This document shows, in pieces, positions 1-9,912 of a stretch of DNA of 64,000 nucleotides. The first letter of the stretch is position 1, and each line of letters starts with the position of its first letter. Below the pieces are notes generated by a model. That model saw only the letters and a list, made by a program, of their open reading frames with translations, had not been told where the DNA came from and made no database searches. The position numbers and the translations under genes were made by a program. This DNA comes from Gammaproteobacteria bacterium (lineage in GTDB: Bacteria; Pseudomonadota; Gammaproteobacteria; GCA-001735895), in contig JAHEKJ010000008.1 in the NCBI GenBank assembly GCA_024638385.1, forward strand, positions 1 through 64,000. The letters run 5' to 3'.

Positions 1-402
1 GCGATGATGGAGGCGATCGAACTGGTGCGCGACGGCAAGGCGCCGAAGGAGCCGCAGGATCCCGACGCCGGCAGCTACGAGGGCTGGTGCCGCAAGGACG
101 ACGTGCAAATCGACTGGAGCCGGGACACCGATACGGTCTACAACCTGATTCGCGGCGCCAATCCGCAACCCGGCGCATGGACGACTTTCGAGGGTAACGA
201 AGTCAAGCTCTTCGACAGCCGCAAGGCCGACGGCAGCGGCGCGCCCGGCGAAGTCCTGTCGGTTGGCGACGACGGCGTCGTTATTGCAACAAGCGATGGC
301 GCGATTCGGGCGATCAAGGTTCGTGCCGATGCTGGTAAAGTAACCGCTGCGGAATATGCGGCCGCGGCCGGGCTGTCGGCGGGTTCCAGGCTCGGCAGCT
401 GA
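1..402 (+). CDS. Formyltransferase C-terminal part (Fmt/FDH-hydrolase-like), 5' truncated by window
   Basis: The frame is open from the first base, so only about the last 133 residues are present and the true start lies outside the window. The text resembles the C-terminal domain of methionyl-tRNA formyltransferase and of the hydrolase domain of 10-formyl-THF dehydrogenase: a W-x-R-D-T sequence around residue 37, then N-L-I-R-G-x-N-P-Q-P-G-A-W. It lies 51 bases upstream of fhs on the same strand, which fits a role with 10-formyl-THF. It could be a true Fmt or a formyl-THF-using enzyme of C1 catabolism; the missing N-terminal catalytic domain would decide. Confidence 0.75.
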   Translation, partial: AMMEAIELVRDGKAPKEPQDPDAGSYEGWCRKDDVQIDWSRDTDTVYNLIRGANPQPGAWTTFEGNEVKLFDSRKADGSGAPGEVLSVGDDGVVIATSDGAIRAIKVRADAGKVTAAEYAAAAGLSAGSRLGS

Positions 403-453
403 GCGGTCCACAACTAACGAGAGCGGCTGGTGCGCCAGCCCGAGAGGATTGAC

Positions 454-2121
454 ATGAGTGACATCGAAATTGCCCGCGCGGCCACCGCGCAACCAATCCA
501 GGACATTGCCGACAAGATCGGTATCCCGACCGACGGCGTGCGGCCCTACGGCAACACCAAGGCCAAACTCGATCCGGACTACATCGCGTCGCTCGAGAAC
601 AAGCCCGACGGCAAGCTGATCCTCGTTACCGCGATCACGCCGACGCCGGCCGGCGAGGGCAAGACCACGACCTCGGTCGGCCTGCACGACGGCCTGTCGC
701 GAATCGGCAAGAAGTCGATCGTCTGCCTGCGCGAGCCGAGCCTCGGCCCGTGTTTCGGCATGAAGGGCGGCGCCGCCGGCGGCGGCCACGCGCAGGTCAT
801 TCCGATGGAAGACATCAATCTCCATTTCACCGGCGATTTTCACGCGATCGGCGCGGCGCATAACCTACTGTCGGCGATGGTCGACAACCACATCTACTGG
901 GGCAACGCGGCCGGCCTCGACGCGCGCCGCATCGCGTGGAAGCGCGTCGTCGACATGAACGACCGCGCGCTGCGCGGCATCGTCAACTCGCTCGGCGGAC
1001 CGGGCAACGGCTTCCCGCGCGAGGACGGCTTCGACATCACCGTCGCCTCCGAGGTCATGGCGATCTTCTGCCTGTCGAACAATCTGGCCGACCTGCAGGC
1101 GCGGCTCAACAAGATCATCGTCGGCTATACCCGCGACCGCGAGCCGGTAACCGCGGCGCAGGTCAACGCGCCCGGCGCGATGGCGGTGCTGCTCAAGGAC
1201 GCGATCGCGCCGAACCTCGTGCAGACGCTCGAGAACAACCCGGCCTTTATCCACGGCGGCCCGTTTGCCAACATCGCGCACGGCTGCAACTCGGTGATCG
1301 CGACCAAAACCGCGCTCAAGCTCGCCGACTACGTCGTCACCGAGGCCGGCTTCGGCGCCGACCTCGGCGCCGAGAAATTCTTCGACATCAAGTGTCGCAG
1401 CGCGGGACTAGAACCCGACGCCGCGGTCATCGTCGCGACCATCCGCGCGCTCAAGATGCATGGCGGGGTCAAGCTCGACGATCTCGGCAAGGAAGACGTC
1501 GCCGCGGTCGAGAAGGGCTGCAGCAACCTCGCGCGCCACATCAGGAACGTCAAGTCCTTCGGCGTGCCGGTGGTGGTCGCGATCAACCGCTTCAGCGCCG
1601 ACACCGACGCCGAGGTTGCGAAAGTGCGCGATACCGCGAAGGAACTCGGCGCGATCGCGATCGACTGCACCCACTGGGCCGACGGCGGCGCCGGCACCGA
1701 GGAGCTGGCCAACCACGTCGTCAAGATGATCGACGACGAGCCGAGCAACTTCGCCCCGCTGTACGACACCGAGATGCCGCTGTGGGACAAGATGAAAACC
1801 ATCGCGACGCAGATCTACGGCGCCGAGGACATCATGGCCGACAAGAAGGTGCGCGACCAGATCGCGCAATTCCAGGACGCCGGCTTCGGCAACCTGCCGA
1901 TCTGCGTCGCCAAGACGCAGTACAGTTTCTCGACCGACCCCAGTCTCAAGGGCGCGCCGAGCGGGCACGAGGTGCCGATTCGCGAGGTGCGGCTGTCGGC
2001 CGGCGCCGGCTTCCTGGTCTTCGTCTGCGGCGAAATCATGACGATGCCGGGGCTGCCGCGGGTGCCGGCGGCGGACAAGATCCACATCGACGACGACGGC
2101 CTGATCCAGGGGCTGTTCTAG
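454..2121 (+). CDS. fhs: Formate-tetrahydrofolate ligase
   Basis: This enzyme condenses formate, ATP and THF to 10-formyl-THF in the cytoplasm. The 555-residue protein has the family's usual length and a P-loop [10 protein letters not shown] at about residues 64-73. I chose ATG 454 because GAGAGGA lies just upstream and the product starts M-S-D-I-E-I; an in-frame GTG at 430 lacks a ribosome site. It follows a formyltransferase fragment and precedes a stress protein and formate dehydrogenase genes, so formate can be assimilated or oxidised from the same locus. Confidence 0.97.
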   Translation: MSDIEIARAATAQPIQDIADKIGIPTDGVRPYGNTKAKLDPDYIASLENKPDGKLILVTAITPTPAGEGKTTTSVGLHDGLSRIGKKSIVCLREPSLGPCFGMKGGAAGGGHAQVIPMEDINLHFTGDFHAIGAAHNLLSAMVDNHIYWGNAAGLDARRIAWKRVVDMNDRALRGIVNSLGGPGNGFPREDGFDITVASEVMAIFCLSNNLADLQARLNKIIVGYTRDREPVTAAQVNAPGAMAVLLKDAIAPNLVQTLENNPAFIHGGPFANIAHGCNSVIATKTALKLADYVVTEAGFGADLGAEKFFDIKCRSAGLEPDAAVIVATIRALKMHGGVKLDDLGKEDVAAVEKGCSNLARHIRNVKSFGVPVVVAINRFSADTDAEVAKVRDTAKELGAIAIDCTHWADGGAGTEELANHVVKMIDDEPSNFAPLYDTEMPLWDKMKTIATQIYGAEDIMADKKVRDQIAQFQDAGFGNLPICVAKTQYSFSTDPSLKGAPSGHEVPIREVRLSAGAGFLVFVCGEIMTMPGLPRVPAADKIHIDDDGLIQGLF

Positions 2122-2138
2122 CCGGGAGGGCGTAGGAC

Positions 2139-2993
2139 ATGATAAAGATCATTCTGGTACCGATCGACGGCTCGGAGCGCGCCGCGGCAGTGCTCGACAC
2201 CGCGCACATTATCGCCGGGCGCTTCGACGCGCACATCAAGATCTTGCACGTGCGCGAACGCGCGAGCGAGCCTTATCTGTTCGCCGACCTGCCGCAAAGA
2301 TTCCGCGAGCAGTACGAAGAGTTGGCGTCGAGCGCGGTCGATACGGTCATCGACAATGTCAAGGAACAATTCGAAGCCTTCGTCGAGAAATCCGGCGTGA
2401 CCGTGGTCGAGAAACCCGGGCAGGCCAGCGGGGTTGGCGCATCTTTCGAAATCATCAAGGGCGATCCGGGCACCGTGCTCAATCACGAGGCGCGCCTCGT
2501 CGACGTGGTCCTGATGTCGCGCCCGACCCGCCACCGCGTCGGCGGTCTCGGCGTCGGCGAGCGCCTCGAATCCCTGCTGTTCCACTCCGGCCGGCCGGTG
2601 CTGATCGTGCCGCCGGACTGGAGCGCGCGCAAGGTCGACCACGCCGCGATCGGCTGGAACGACAGCGTCGAGTCGGCGCGCGCGCTGGCGATGACGCTGC
2701 CGTGGCTGCCGCAGATGGAAAAGGTCTCGGTGCTGGTGTCGAAAAAGCGCGACGCGCAGGGCGACGAGGTCATCGAGTATCTCGGCTTTCACGGCGTCAA
2801 GGCAGAAAAGCAAATAATGTCGAACAAGCGCGATGACGTCGGCGAACGGTTGCTTGCGACCTGCAAGGACATCGGCGCCGAGTTTCTCGTCGTCGGCGGC
2901 TTCAGCCACACGCGCACCCGGCAGCGCTTCTTCGGCGGCGTGACCAGCCACCTGCTGAGCAATACCGACATCATCACGGTGATGGCGCATTGA
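2139..2993 (+). CDS. Tandem universal stress protein (UspA family)
   Basis: The protein has 284 residues, about twice a single Usp domain, and reads as two UspA folds. The first opens with I-I-L-V-P-I-D-G-S near the N-terminus. The second ends with the typical V-V-G-G-F-S-H and T-D-I-I-T-V-M run. Usp proteins bind ATP or other ligands and are induced by stress; a specific role cannot be read. It starts 17 bases after fhs with GGGAGGG upstream, so it is probably co-transcribed with fhs. Confidence 0.85.
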   Translation: MIKIILVPIDGSERAAAVLDTAHIIAGRFDAHIKILHVRERASEPYLFADLPQRFREQYEELASSAVDTVIDNVKEQFEAFVEKSGVTVVEKPGQASGVGASFEIIKGDPGTVLNHEARLVDVVLMSRPTRHRVGGLGVGERLESLLFHSGRPVLIVPPDWSARKVDHAAIGWNDSVESARALAMTLPWLPQMEKVSVLVSKKRDAQGDEVIEYLGFHGVKAEKQIMSNKRDDVGERLLATCKDIGAEFLVVGGFSHTRTRQRFFGGVTSHLLSNTDIITVMAH

Positions 2994-3049
2994 CGACCGG
3001 TCCTGACGAAACGACATGTTTTACATCCTCCTACCTGGGTTAAAATTGT

Positions 3050-3077
3050 CCCCGTTCCTCGCGCGCGGGGAATTTTT
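3050..3077 (+). terminator. Terminator- or attenuator-like hairpin ahead of formate dehydrogenase genes
   Basis: CCCCG at 3050-3054 pairs with CGGGG at 3066-3070 and is followed by AATTTTT. This may end the fhs-usp transcript. A possible weak promoter lies directly upstream (TTTACA, 15 bases, TAAAAT at 3041-3046), in which case the hairpin would sit at the 5' end of the formate dehydrogenase mRNA. The stem is short, so confidence is low. Confidence 0.35.
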
Positions 3078-3100
3078 CTGAGGTAGCGCTAGAGACTTCT

Positions 3101-4813
3101 ATGGCACAGGCACAACCCACGAACGGCGCGGTCGATCACCGGCAGAAACGCAGCCGCGGCAAGACCAAGGGACGGATCGTCGATCTCAACGCGCTGATCG
3201 AGGTGCAGGGCGTGCTCGGCGACGCGTCGCGCCGGCGCGATCTGCTGATCGAGCACCTGCATGGGATCCAGGACAGGTTCGGGCACCTGTCGGCGGCGCA
3301 CCTGACCGCGCTCGCGCACGAGATGAAGCTGGCGACCACCGAGGTATACGAGGTCGCGAGCTTTTACCACCACTTCGACGTAATCCGCGAAGGCGAGAGC
3401 GCGCCGCCGCCGCTGACCGTGCGCGTTTGCGATTCGGTCAGTTGCGAACTGGCCGGCTGCGAGGAATTGATCGGCGCGCTCGGCGGCGCGCTCGGCGACG
3501 GCGTGCGCGTGCAGCGGGTACCCTGCATCGGCCGCTGTGACCGGGCGCCGGTGGCGGTGGTCAGGCAGAATACGCTCGACCATGCCGACGTCGACAAGGT
3601 CCGGGCCGCGATCGAAGCCGGCGAACTGGCGCAGCCGTTGCCGGACGATTGCATCGACTACGATGCCTATCGCGCCGACGGCGGTTATGCCCTTTACGAC
3701 AAGCTGCTCGCCGGCGAGACTAGCGGCGACGAAATCATCGAAACGCTGCAGGGCACGCAGCTGCGCGGCCTCGGCGGCGCCGGTTTCCCGGTCGGGCGCA
3801 AGTGGAGCATTCTGCGCGATCAGCCCGCGCCGCGGCTGTGCGCGATCAACATCGACGAGGGCGAGCCGGGCACCTTCAAGGATCGCCACTACATGCTGAC
3901 CGACCCGCACCGCTTTCTCGAAGGCATGCTGATCGCGGCGAAAGTCATCGATATCGAGGCCTGTTACCTTTATATCCGCGACGAGTACCCGTCGGTGATC
4001 GCGGTGCTCGAGCAGGCGGTCGACGATTTGCGAAACCAGTCCGGTTACGACCTGCCGCACATCGAGATCCGTCGCGGCGCCGGCGCCTATATCTGCGGCG
4101 AGGAGTCGGCGATGATCGAGTCGATCGAGGGCAAGCGCGGCATGCCGCGGCTGCGCCCGCCGTATGTCGCCCAGGTCGGCCTGTTCGGCCGGCCGACGCT
4201 CGAGCACAACTGCGAATCCCTGTGGTGGGTGCGCGATATTATCGAGAAAGGCTCGGACTGGTTCGATTCGCAGGGCCGCAACGGGCGCAAGGGCCTGCGC
4301 AGCTTCTCGGTCTCGGGCCGGATCAACAATCCCGGCGTGCACCTCGCGCCGGCCGGGATCACGATCCGCGAGCTGATCGACGAGTACTGCGGCGGCATGC
4401 AGGACGGCCACAAGTTTTACGCCTACTTCCCCGGCGGTGCGTCGGGCGGCATCCTGCCGGCACACCTGGGTGACATTCCGCTCGACTTCGACACGCTGCA
4501 GGAGTACGGCTGCTTCATCGGCTCGGCCGCGATCATGGTGCTGTCGGATAAGGACCGCGCGCGCGACGCCGCGCTCAACACGATGAAATTTTTCGCCCAC
4601 GAATCCTGCGGCCAGTGCACGCCGTGCCGGGTCGGCACCGACAAGGCGGTCGGCCTGATGGCGCAGGAAACCTGGGACATCGAAAAGCTCGAGGACCTGT
4701 GCACGGTCATGCTCGACGCGTCGATCTGCGGGCTTGGCCAGGCCGCGCCGAACCCGATCCAGTGCGTGATCAAGTATTTCCCGCACGAGCTCGGCATCGA
4801 GGAGGATGCGTGA
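3101..4813 (+). CDS. fdsB: NAD-dependent formate dehydrogenase beta subunit (NuoE-NuoF fusion, FdsGB-like)
   Basis: This 570-residue protein is the diaphorase arm that passes electrons from formate to NAD+. Residues about 30-165 are NuoE/FdsG-like, with a 2Fe-2S Cys set at C110, C115, C142 and C146. Residues about 200-565 are NuoF-like, with a glycine-rich FMN/NADH region (R-G-L-G-G-A-G-F) near 221, G-A-G-A-Y-I-C-G-E-E for NADH, and a 4Fe-4S site at C503, C506, C509 and C543. The gamma and beta subunits of FdsGBA-type enzymes are therefore one chain. The stop overlaps the start of the alpha-subunit gene by one base (TGATG), indicating coupled translation. Confidence 0.93.
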   Translation: MAQAQPTNGAVDHRQKRSRGKTKGRIVDLNALIEVQGVLGDASRRRDLLIEHLHGIQDRFGHLSAAHLTALAHEMKLATTEVYEVASFYHHFDVIREGESAPPPLTVRVCDSVSCELAGCEELIGALGGALGDGVRVQRVPCIGRCDRAPVAVVRQNTLDHADVDKVRAAIEAGELAQPLPDDCIDYDAYRADGGYALYDKLLAGETSGDEIIETLQGTQLRGLGGAGFPVGRKWSILRDQPAPRLCAINIDEGEPGTFKDRHYMLTDPHRFLEGMLIAAKVIDIEACYLYIRDEYPSVIAVLEQAVDDLRNQSGYDLPHIEIRRGAGAYICGEESAMIESIEGKRGMPRLRPPYVAQVGLFGRPTLEHNCESLWWVRDIIEKGSDWFDSQGRNGRKGLRSFSVSGRINNPGVHLAPAGITIRELIDEYCGGMQDGHKFYAYFPGGASGGILPAHLGDIPLDFDTLQEYGCFIGSAAIMVLSDKDRARDAALNTMKFFAHESCGQCTPCRVGTDKAVGLMAQETWDIEKLEDLCTVMLDASICGLGQAAPNPIQCVIKYFPHELGIEEDA

Positions 4814-7554
4814 TGGCAGCCAATCCGGACACCATTTTCGAAACCATCGAGTTCACGCTGAACGGCAAGACCGTCGAGGCCTTGCCGGGCGAGACGATTC
4901 TGAAGGCGGCGCAGCGCACCGGCACCGAGATTCCGCACCTGTGCTATACCGACGGCCTGCGCGAGGACGGCAACTGCCGCGCCTGCATGGTCGAGATCGA
5001 CGGCGAGCGCGTGCTCGCGCCGAGCTGCTGCCGGCAGCCGAGCAAGGATATGGTCGTGCACTCGGACAACGAGCGCGCGGTCAAATCACAGAAGCTCGTG
5101 CTCGAGCTGCTGCTGTCCGACATGCCGGAGAAAAGCTACACGCTCGACAACGAATTGACCTACTGGGCCGACAGGCTCGGCGTCGGCACGCCGCGCTTCG
5201 CGCCGCGGCGACAGCCGTCGGCCGACCTGTCGCACCCGGCGATCGCGGTCAATCTCGACGCCTGCATCCAGTGCACCCGCTGCCTGCGCGCGTGCCGTGA
5301 AACCCAGGTCAACGACGTCATCGGTCTCGCGCATCGCGGCCACCTCGCCGAAATCGTGTTCGACATCGGCGACCCGATGGGCGAGTCGTCGTGTGTCGCC
5401 TGCGGCGAATGCGTCGCCGCGTGCCCGACCGGCGCGCTGACCGACGCCAGCGGCGCGCATCTCGTCGAGGCCGACCGCGAGGTCGATTCGGTGTGCCCCT
5501 ACTGCGGCGTCGGCTGCCTGCTGACCTACCACGTGAAGGACGACAGAATCGTCCGCGTCGAAGGCCGCGACGGCCCGGCGAATTTCAGCCGGCTGTGCGT
5601 CAAGGGCCGCTACGGTTTCGATTACGTCAATCATCCGCAGCGGCTGCTGAAGCCGCTGATTCGCAGGGACGGCGTGCCCAAGGGACTGAACGAGCACTTC
5701 GACCCGTCCGACCCGACGAAGATGTTCCGCGAAGCGAGCTGGGACGAGGCGATGGAACTCGCCGCCGGCGGACTGAAGAAAATTCTCGCCGAGGACGGCG
5801 GCTCGGCGCTCGCCGGCTTCGGCTCGGCCAAGGGCTCGAACGAGGAAGCCTATTTGTTCCAGAAGCTCGTGCGCGTCGGCTTCGGCACCAATAATGTCGA
5901 CCACTGCACGCGGCTGTGCCACGCGTCGAGCGTCGCCGCGCTGCTCGAGGGCATCGGCTCGGGCGCCGTGTCGAACCAGGTCGAGGACGTCAAGCACGCC
6001 GAGGTGTTCATGGTCATCGGCTCGAACCCGACGACCAATCACCCGGTCGCGGCGACCTTCATGAAGAACGCGATCAGGCAGGGCAAGAAGCTGATCCTGC
6101 TCGATCCGCGCAAAACCGAAATCGCGCGCCACGCGACGCACTTCCTGCAGTTCAACCCGTCGACCGACGTGTCGCTGCTGAACTCGATGCTGCACGTGAT
6201 CATCGAGGAGGGGCTCACCGACGACGATTTCATCGCCAACCGGACGACTGACTTCGAGGCAATCAAGGCCAACGTCGCCGACTTCAGCCCGGAGAAGATG
6301 GCGCCGGTGACCGGTATCGACGCCGACACCGTGCGCGAGGTCGCGCGGCTGTTCGCGACGTCGAAGGGTTCGATGATCTTCTGGGGCATGGGCATCTCGC
6401 AGCACATTCACGGCACCGACAATTCACGCTGCCTGATCGCGCTGTCGATGATCACCGGCCAGGTCGGCCGGCCGGGCACCGGGCTGCACCCGCTGCGCGG
6501 CCAGAACAACGTGCAGGGCGCGTCCGACGCGGGCCTGATTCCGATGGTGTTCCCGGACTACCAGCGCGTCGACAACCCGGAGGCGCACGCGTGGTTCTCG
6601 AAGTACTGGAACGCGAAGCTCGACGACAAGCCGGGGCTGACCGTGGTCGAAATCATGCACGCGGTGCTCGAAGGGCAGATCCGCGGCATGTACATCATGG
6701 GCGAGAACCCGGCGATGTCGGACCCGAACCTGAACCACGCGCGCGCGGCGCTGGCCGCGCTCGAGCACCTCGTCGTGCAGGACATGTTCCTGACCGAGAC
6801 CGCGGCCTACGCCGATGTCGTGCTGCCGGCCTCGGGCTGGGCCGAGAAGGACGGCACCGTGTCGAATACCGATCGCCGCGTGCAGCTCGGTCGCGCCGCG
6901 GTGCCGCTGCCGGGCGAGGCGCGCCAGGACCTGTGGATCATTCGCGACATCGGCAAGGGCATCGGGCTCGACTGGAATTACGAGCACGTCTCGGAGGTTT
7001 ACGACGAGATGCGCCGGGCGATGCCGAGCATCACCGGGATTACCTGGGAACGCCTGAACCAGGTGTCGTCGGTGACCTATCCCTGCGACGACGAGAACGA
7101 TCCGGGGCAGGGCGTGGTCTTCATCGAGGATTTCCCGACCGCCAACGGCAAGGCGAAGCTGGTCGCGGCGAAAGCGATTCCGCCGGACGAGCAGCCCGAC
7201 GAGGAGTTCCCGTTGATCCTGATCACCGGGCGCCAGCTCGAGCACTGGCATACCGGCTCGATGACCCGCCGCGCCAGCGTGCTCGACGCGATCGAACCGG
7301 TACCGGTGGTCTATGTCAACGCCAGGGATCTCGAGAACCTCGGGGTCGAACCGGGCGGCGAGATCGTCGCCCGATCGCGCCGCGGCGAGATCCGCGCGTT
7401 CGCGCGGCCCGACGGCGCGCTGAAGCCGGGCGAAGTATTCATCCCGTTCTGCTACCAGGAAGCCGCGGCCAACCTGCTGACCAACGAAGCGCTCGACCCG
7501 TTCGGCAAGATCCCCGAATTCAAGTACTGCGCCGTCCGCCTCGAAGCCGCCTGA
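4813..7554 (+). CDS. fdsA: NAD-dependent formate dehydrogenase alpha subunit (molybdopterin, Cys type)
   Basis: The 913-residue catalytic subunit oxidises formate to CO2 at a Mo- or W-bis-MGD centre. N-terminal 2Fe-2S ferredoxin cysteines include C44, C55, C58 and C72. They are followed by C-I-Q-C-T-R-C and C-V-A-C-G-E-C cluster motifs, then C-P-Y-C-G-V-G-C that opens the molybdopterin part. The active-site position is cysteine (C-T-R-L-C-H, codon at 5917-5919, residue 369), not selenocysteine. The open frame extends upstream to 4615, but the start is ATG 4813 because it overlaps the beta-subunit stop. No fdhD or delta subunit follows here. Confidence 0.95.
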   Translation: MAANPDTIFETIEFTLNGKTVEALPGETILKAAQRTGTEIPHLCYTDGLREDGNCRACMVEIDGERVLAPSCCRQPSKDMVVHSDNERAVKSQKLVLELLLSDMPEKSYTLDNELTYWADRLGVGTPRFAPRRQPSADLSHPAIAVNLDACIQCTRCLRACRETQVNDVIGLAHRGHLAEIVFDIGDPMGESSCVACGECVAACPTGALTDASGAHLVEADREVDSVCPYCGVGCLLTYHVKDDRIVRVEGRDGPANFSRLCVKGRYGFDYVNHPQRLLKPLIRRDGVPKGLNEHFDPSDPTKMFREASWDEAMELAAGGLKKILAEDGGSALAGFGSAKGSNEEAYLFQKLVRVGFGTNNVDHCTRLCHASSVAALLEGIGSGAVSNQVEDVKHAEVFMVIGSNPTTNHPVAATFMKNAIRQGKKLILLDPRKTEIARHATHFLQFNPSTDVSLLNSMLHVIIEEGLTDDDFIANRTTDFEAIKANVADFSPEKMAPVTGIDADTVREVARLFATSKGSMIFWGMGISQHIHGTDNSRCLIALSMITGQVGRPGTGLHPLRGQNNVQGASDAGLIPMVFPDYQRVDNPEAHAWFSKYWNAKLDDKPGLTVVEIMHAVLEGQIRGMYIMGENPAMSDPNLNHARAALAALEHLVVQDMFLTETAAYADVVLPASGWAEKDGTVSNTDRRVQLGRAAVPLPGEARQDLWIIRDIGKGIGLDWNYEHVSEVYDEMRRAMPSITGITWERLNQVSSVTYPCDDENDPGQGVVFIEDFPTANGKAKLVAAKAIPPDEQPDEEFPLILITGRQLEHWHTGSMTRRASVLDAIEPVPVVYVNARDLENLGVEPGGEIVARSRRGEIRAFARPDGALKPGEVFIPFCYQEAAANLLTNEALDPFGKIPEFKYCAVRLEAA

Positions 7555-7571
7555 CTCCATCTTTCAAGATC

Positions 7572-7614
7572 GGGGACAGACCGATTTTCGCGCAGCGAAA
7601 ATCGCTCTGTCCCC
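7572..7614. repeat. REP-like palindrome (GGGGACAG family), copy 1
   Basis: Arms of 19 bases starting GGGGACAGA and ending TCTGTCCCC pair with one mismatch around a CGCAG loop. It lies between the convergent fdsA and sucD genes and can also act as a two-way terminator. The GGGGACAG ends resemble REP elements mobilised by REP-associated tyrosine transposases; no such transposase gene is in this window. Confidence 0.75.
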
Positions 7615-7705
7615 TTTACCGCTGCGAATGCAGTCCGGTAGTCGCGGATCGTATTTCGATTTAACCTGGATTTCGCCAGACCGGTACTGCTTCGCTGGCT
7701 TCGAG

Positions 7706-7746
7706 GGGGACAGAGCAGTTTTGCTGCGCAAAACTGCTCTGTCCCC
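7706..7746. repeat. REP-like palindrome (GGGGACAG family), copy 2
   Basis: This is a perfect 18-base inverted repeat, GGGGACAGAGCAGTTTTG with its complement, around a CTGCG loop. That loop is the reverse complement of the loop in copy 1, so the two palindromes are arranged head to head about 90 bases apart, as in a BIME. It sits 25 bases beyond the sucD stop. Confidence 0.8.
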
Positions 7747-7770
7747 GATTGTTGGGTTTTCGGCGAGGGT

Positions 7771-8643
7771 TTAGCGGAGTGCGGCGGCGATGGTGGTGCC
7801 GATGTCCATCGGCGAGCGGGCGATTTGCACGCCGGCGTCCTGCAGTGCCTTGATCTTCGACTCGGCGTCGCCCTTGCCCCCCTGGATGATCGCGCCGGCA
7901 TGTCCCATGCGCCGGCCCTCGGGCGCGTATTGCCCGGCGATATAGGCGACGATCGGCTTCGACGTCGGGTTGTCGCGCAACCAGGCCGCGGTCTCCTCTT
8001 CGCTGCTGCCGCCGATTTCGCCGATCAGCACGATGCCGCGGGTTTCGTCGTCGGCGACGAACAGCTCGAGGCAATCGATGAAGTTCGTGCCCTGGATCGG
8101 ATCCGCGCCGATACCGACGCAGGTCGTCTGGCCGAGGCCGACTCGGGTGGTTTGCTCGACCGCCTCGTAGGTCAGCGTGCCGGCGCGCGAAACGATGCCG
8201 ACCTTGCCGCGTTGGAAGATCCGGGTCGGCATGATGCCGATCTTGCATTCTCCCGGCGTGACGATACCCGGGCAGTTCGGTCCGATCAGCCGCGTGTTCG
8301 AATCCTTGAGCCGCGCCTTGACGCGCAGCGTGTCGAGCACCGGGATGCGCTCGGTAACGCAGACGACGAGCTCGATGCCGGCGTCGATCGCCTCTTCGAT
8401 GGCGGCCGCGGCGTTAGCAGGCGGGACGAACACGACGCTCGCGTTGGCGCCGGTTTCGTCGCGGGCGGCCTGAACGCTGTCGAAAATCGGCAGGCCGAGA
8501 TGCTGCTTGCCGCCCTTGCCGGGGCGCACGCCGCCAACCATGTTGGTGCCGGCGGCGATCGCCTGCTCGACGTAAAAGGTCCCCTGCCGGCCGGTAATAC
8601 CCTGGCAGATGACGCGCGTATTCTTGTCGGCCAGTATCGCCAT
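7771..8643 (-). CDS. sucD: Succinate-CoA ligase alpha subunit
   Basis: The 290-residue protein follows the SucD pattern throughout: [13 protein letters not shown] near the start (CoA-binding Rossmann domain), [14 protein letters not shown] in the middle, and M-G-H-A-G-A-I with the phosphorylated histidine near the C-terminus. It starts 3 bases after the sucC stop. Malate-CoA ligase (MtkB) shares these motifs, and the nearby C1 genes leave a malate-CoA role open, but the text is closest to ordinary SucD. Confidence 0.9.
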   Translation of the reverse strand: MAILADKNTRVICQGITGRQGTFYVEQAIAAGTNMVGGVRPGKGGKQHLGLPIFDSVQAARDETGANASVVFVPPANAAAAIEEAIDAGIELVVCVTERIPVLDTLRVKARLKDSNTRLIGPNCPGIVTPGECKIGIMPTRIFQRGKVGIVSRAGTLTYEAVEQTTRVGLGQTTCVGIGADPIQGTNFIDCLELFVADDETRGIVLIGEIGGSSEEETAAWLRDNPTSKPIVAYIAGQYAPEGRRMGHAGAIIQGGKGDAESKIKALQDAGVQIARSPMDIGTTIAAALR

Positions 8644-8646
8644 GAT

Positions 8647-9906
8647 TCAACCCCTGTGGCTGCCGAACAGCGATTTCGAACGCGACCACCAGGACTTGCG
8701 GTGATCGACCTTGCGTGCGTGCGCGGCGTCGACGGCGAGATTGGCGACCTCGGTCAGGCTGTCGGCGAAGCGGATGTCGTGGCCCGAGTCCTTCAGCCGG
8801 CGGAGGCCGACCTCGGCATTGACGCCGGTCAGCCGGACGACCAGCGGCACGCGCAGCGGTTCCTCGACCAGCGCGGTCAGGATCGCGTCGGCGACCGTGT
8901 CGCAGCGCATGATGCCGCCGCCGAAGATGTTGACCAGGATCGACTTGACGTCGGGGTCCGAGGTCAGCAGCTTGAACGCGTCGCGCACCACCGCCTGCTC
9001 GACCACCGGCGGCACGTCGAGGAAGTTGGCCGGATTGCCGCCGGCGTACTTGATCGCGTCGAGCGTCGCCAGCGCCAGGCCGGCGCCGTTGGCCATGTAG
9101 CCGATGTCGCCGTCGAGCTTGACGTAGTTGATGCCGTGGATGCTGGCGCGCAACTGGCCCTCCGGCAGCTGGCTTTCATCGCGCAGGCTGCGGATGTCGG
9201 GGCGACGAAACAGTGCGTTGTCATCGAAGGTCATGACCGCATCGAGCGCGAGCACCTCGCCCTGACGCGTGATCGCGAGCGGATTGATTTCGATCAGCGA
9301 GCAGTCCAGCGACGTGAATAGCCGGTACATCGATTCGATGATGTCGAGGATCTGGCCGAATTGCGGCTCGGCGATATCGAAATCCCTGATTTGCGCGGCG
9401 ATCGCATCGCGGTCCGGTCCCGTCAGCAGGTCGATCGGAATTCGCAGGATGGCGGCCGGATCCTCGGCCGCGGTTTTCTCGATGTCCTGCCCGCCTTTGG
9501 CCGAAAAAACCAGCAATAGCCGCGCGCTGCTGCGGTCGACCAGCATCGCCAGATAGAGTTCGCGCTGCACGTCGCAGCCGCTTTCGATATAAATGCGTTC
9601 GACCTTGCGCCCGGCGCTGCCGGTCTGGTCGGTGATCAGCACCTGGCCGAGCATTTCGCCGGCCGCGCGCTTGACTTCGTCGAAACTGACGACGATACGC
9701 ACGCCGCCCTGCGATTGATCCTGGCCGCGAAAGTGGCCGGCGCCGCGGCCGCCCGAATAGACCTGCGCCTTGATTGCCCAGCGCGTCGCGTCGAGGCTAC
9801 TGGCGACCTCGACCGCCTCCTCGACCGATGCGGCAACCCAGCCGGGTGGCACCGGGATGCCGTGCTCTTTGAGAATCTGCTTGGCCTGGTATTCGTGTAT
9901 GTACAT
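8647..9906 (-). CDS. sucC: Succinate-CoA (or malate-CoA) ligase beta subunit, divergent
   Basis: The 419-residue protein begins M-Y-I-H-E-Y-Q-A-K, the usual SucC/MtkA opening, with an ATP-grasp domain and the E-I-N-P-L and V-N-I-F-G-G motifs. It is about 30 residues longer than typical SucC. Two oddities stand out: an insertion after G-G-R-G near residue 53, where canonical proteins read G-G-R-G-K-A-G-G, and F-L-D-V-P-P where the family has F-L-D-V-G-G-G-A. The acceptor could be succinate or malate. It lies between qor and sucD with gaps of 6 and 3 bases. Confidence 0.85.
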   Translation of the reverse strand: MYIHEYQAKQILKEHGIPVPPGWVAASVEEAVEVASSLDATRWAIKAQVYSGGRGAGHFRGQDQSQGGVRIVVSFDEVKRAAGEMLGQVLITDQTGSAGRKVERIYIESGCDVQRELYLAMLVDRSSARLLLVFSAKGGQDIEKTAAEDPAAILRIPIDLLTGPDRDAIAAQIRDFDIAEPQFGQILDIIESMYRLFTSLDCSLIEINPLAITRQGEVLALDAVMTFDDNALFRRPDIRSLRDESQLPEGQLRASIHGINYVKLDGDIGYMANGAGLALATLDAIKYAGGNPANFLDVPPVVEQAVVRDAFKLLTSDPDVKSILVNIFGGGIMRCDTVADAILTALVEEPLRVPLVVRLTGVNAEVGLRRLKDSGHDIRFADSLTEVANLAVDAAHARKVDHRKSWWSRSKSLFGSHRG

Positions 9907-9912
9907 GTCAGC

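Noticed and set aside
3089-4786. 565-residue minus-strand frame opposite the formate dehydrogenase beta gene
   Set aside because: The plus strand has clear iron-sulfur, FMN and NADH motifs; the minus frame has none and no ribosome site.
5086-6411. 441-residue minus-strand frame inside fdsA
   Set aside because: No recognisable motif, and the conserved molybdopterin enzyme occupies the plus strand.
7825-9321. 498-residue plus-strand frame over sucD and sucC
   Set aside because: Both sucD and sucC are complete on the minus strand; the plus frame is a GC-skew shadow.
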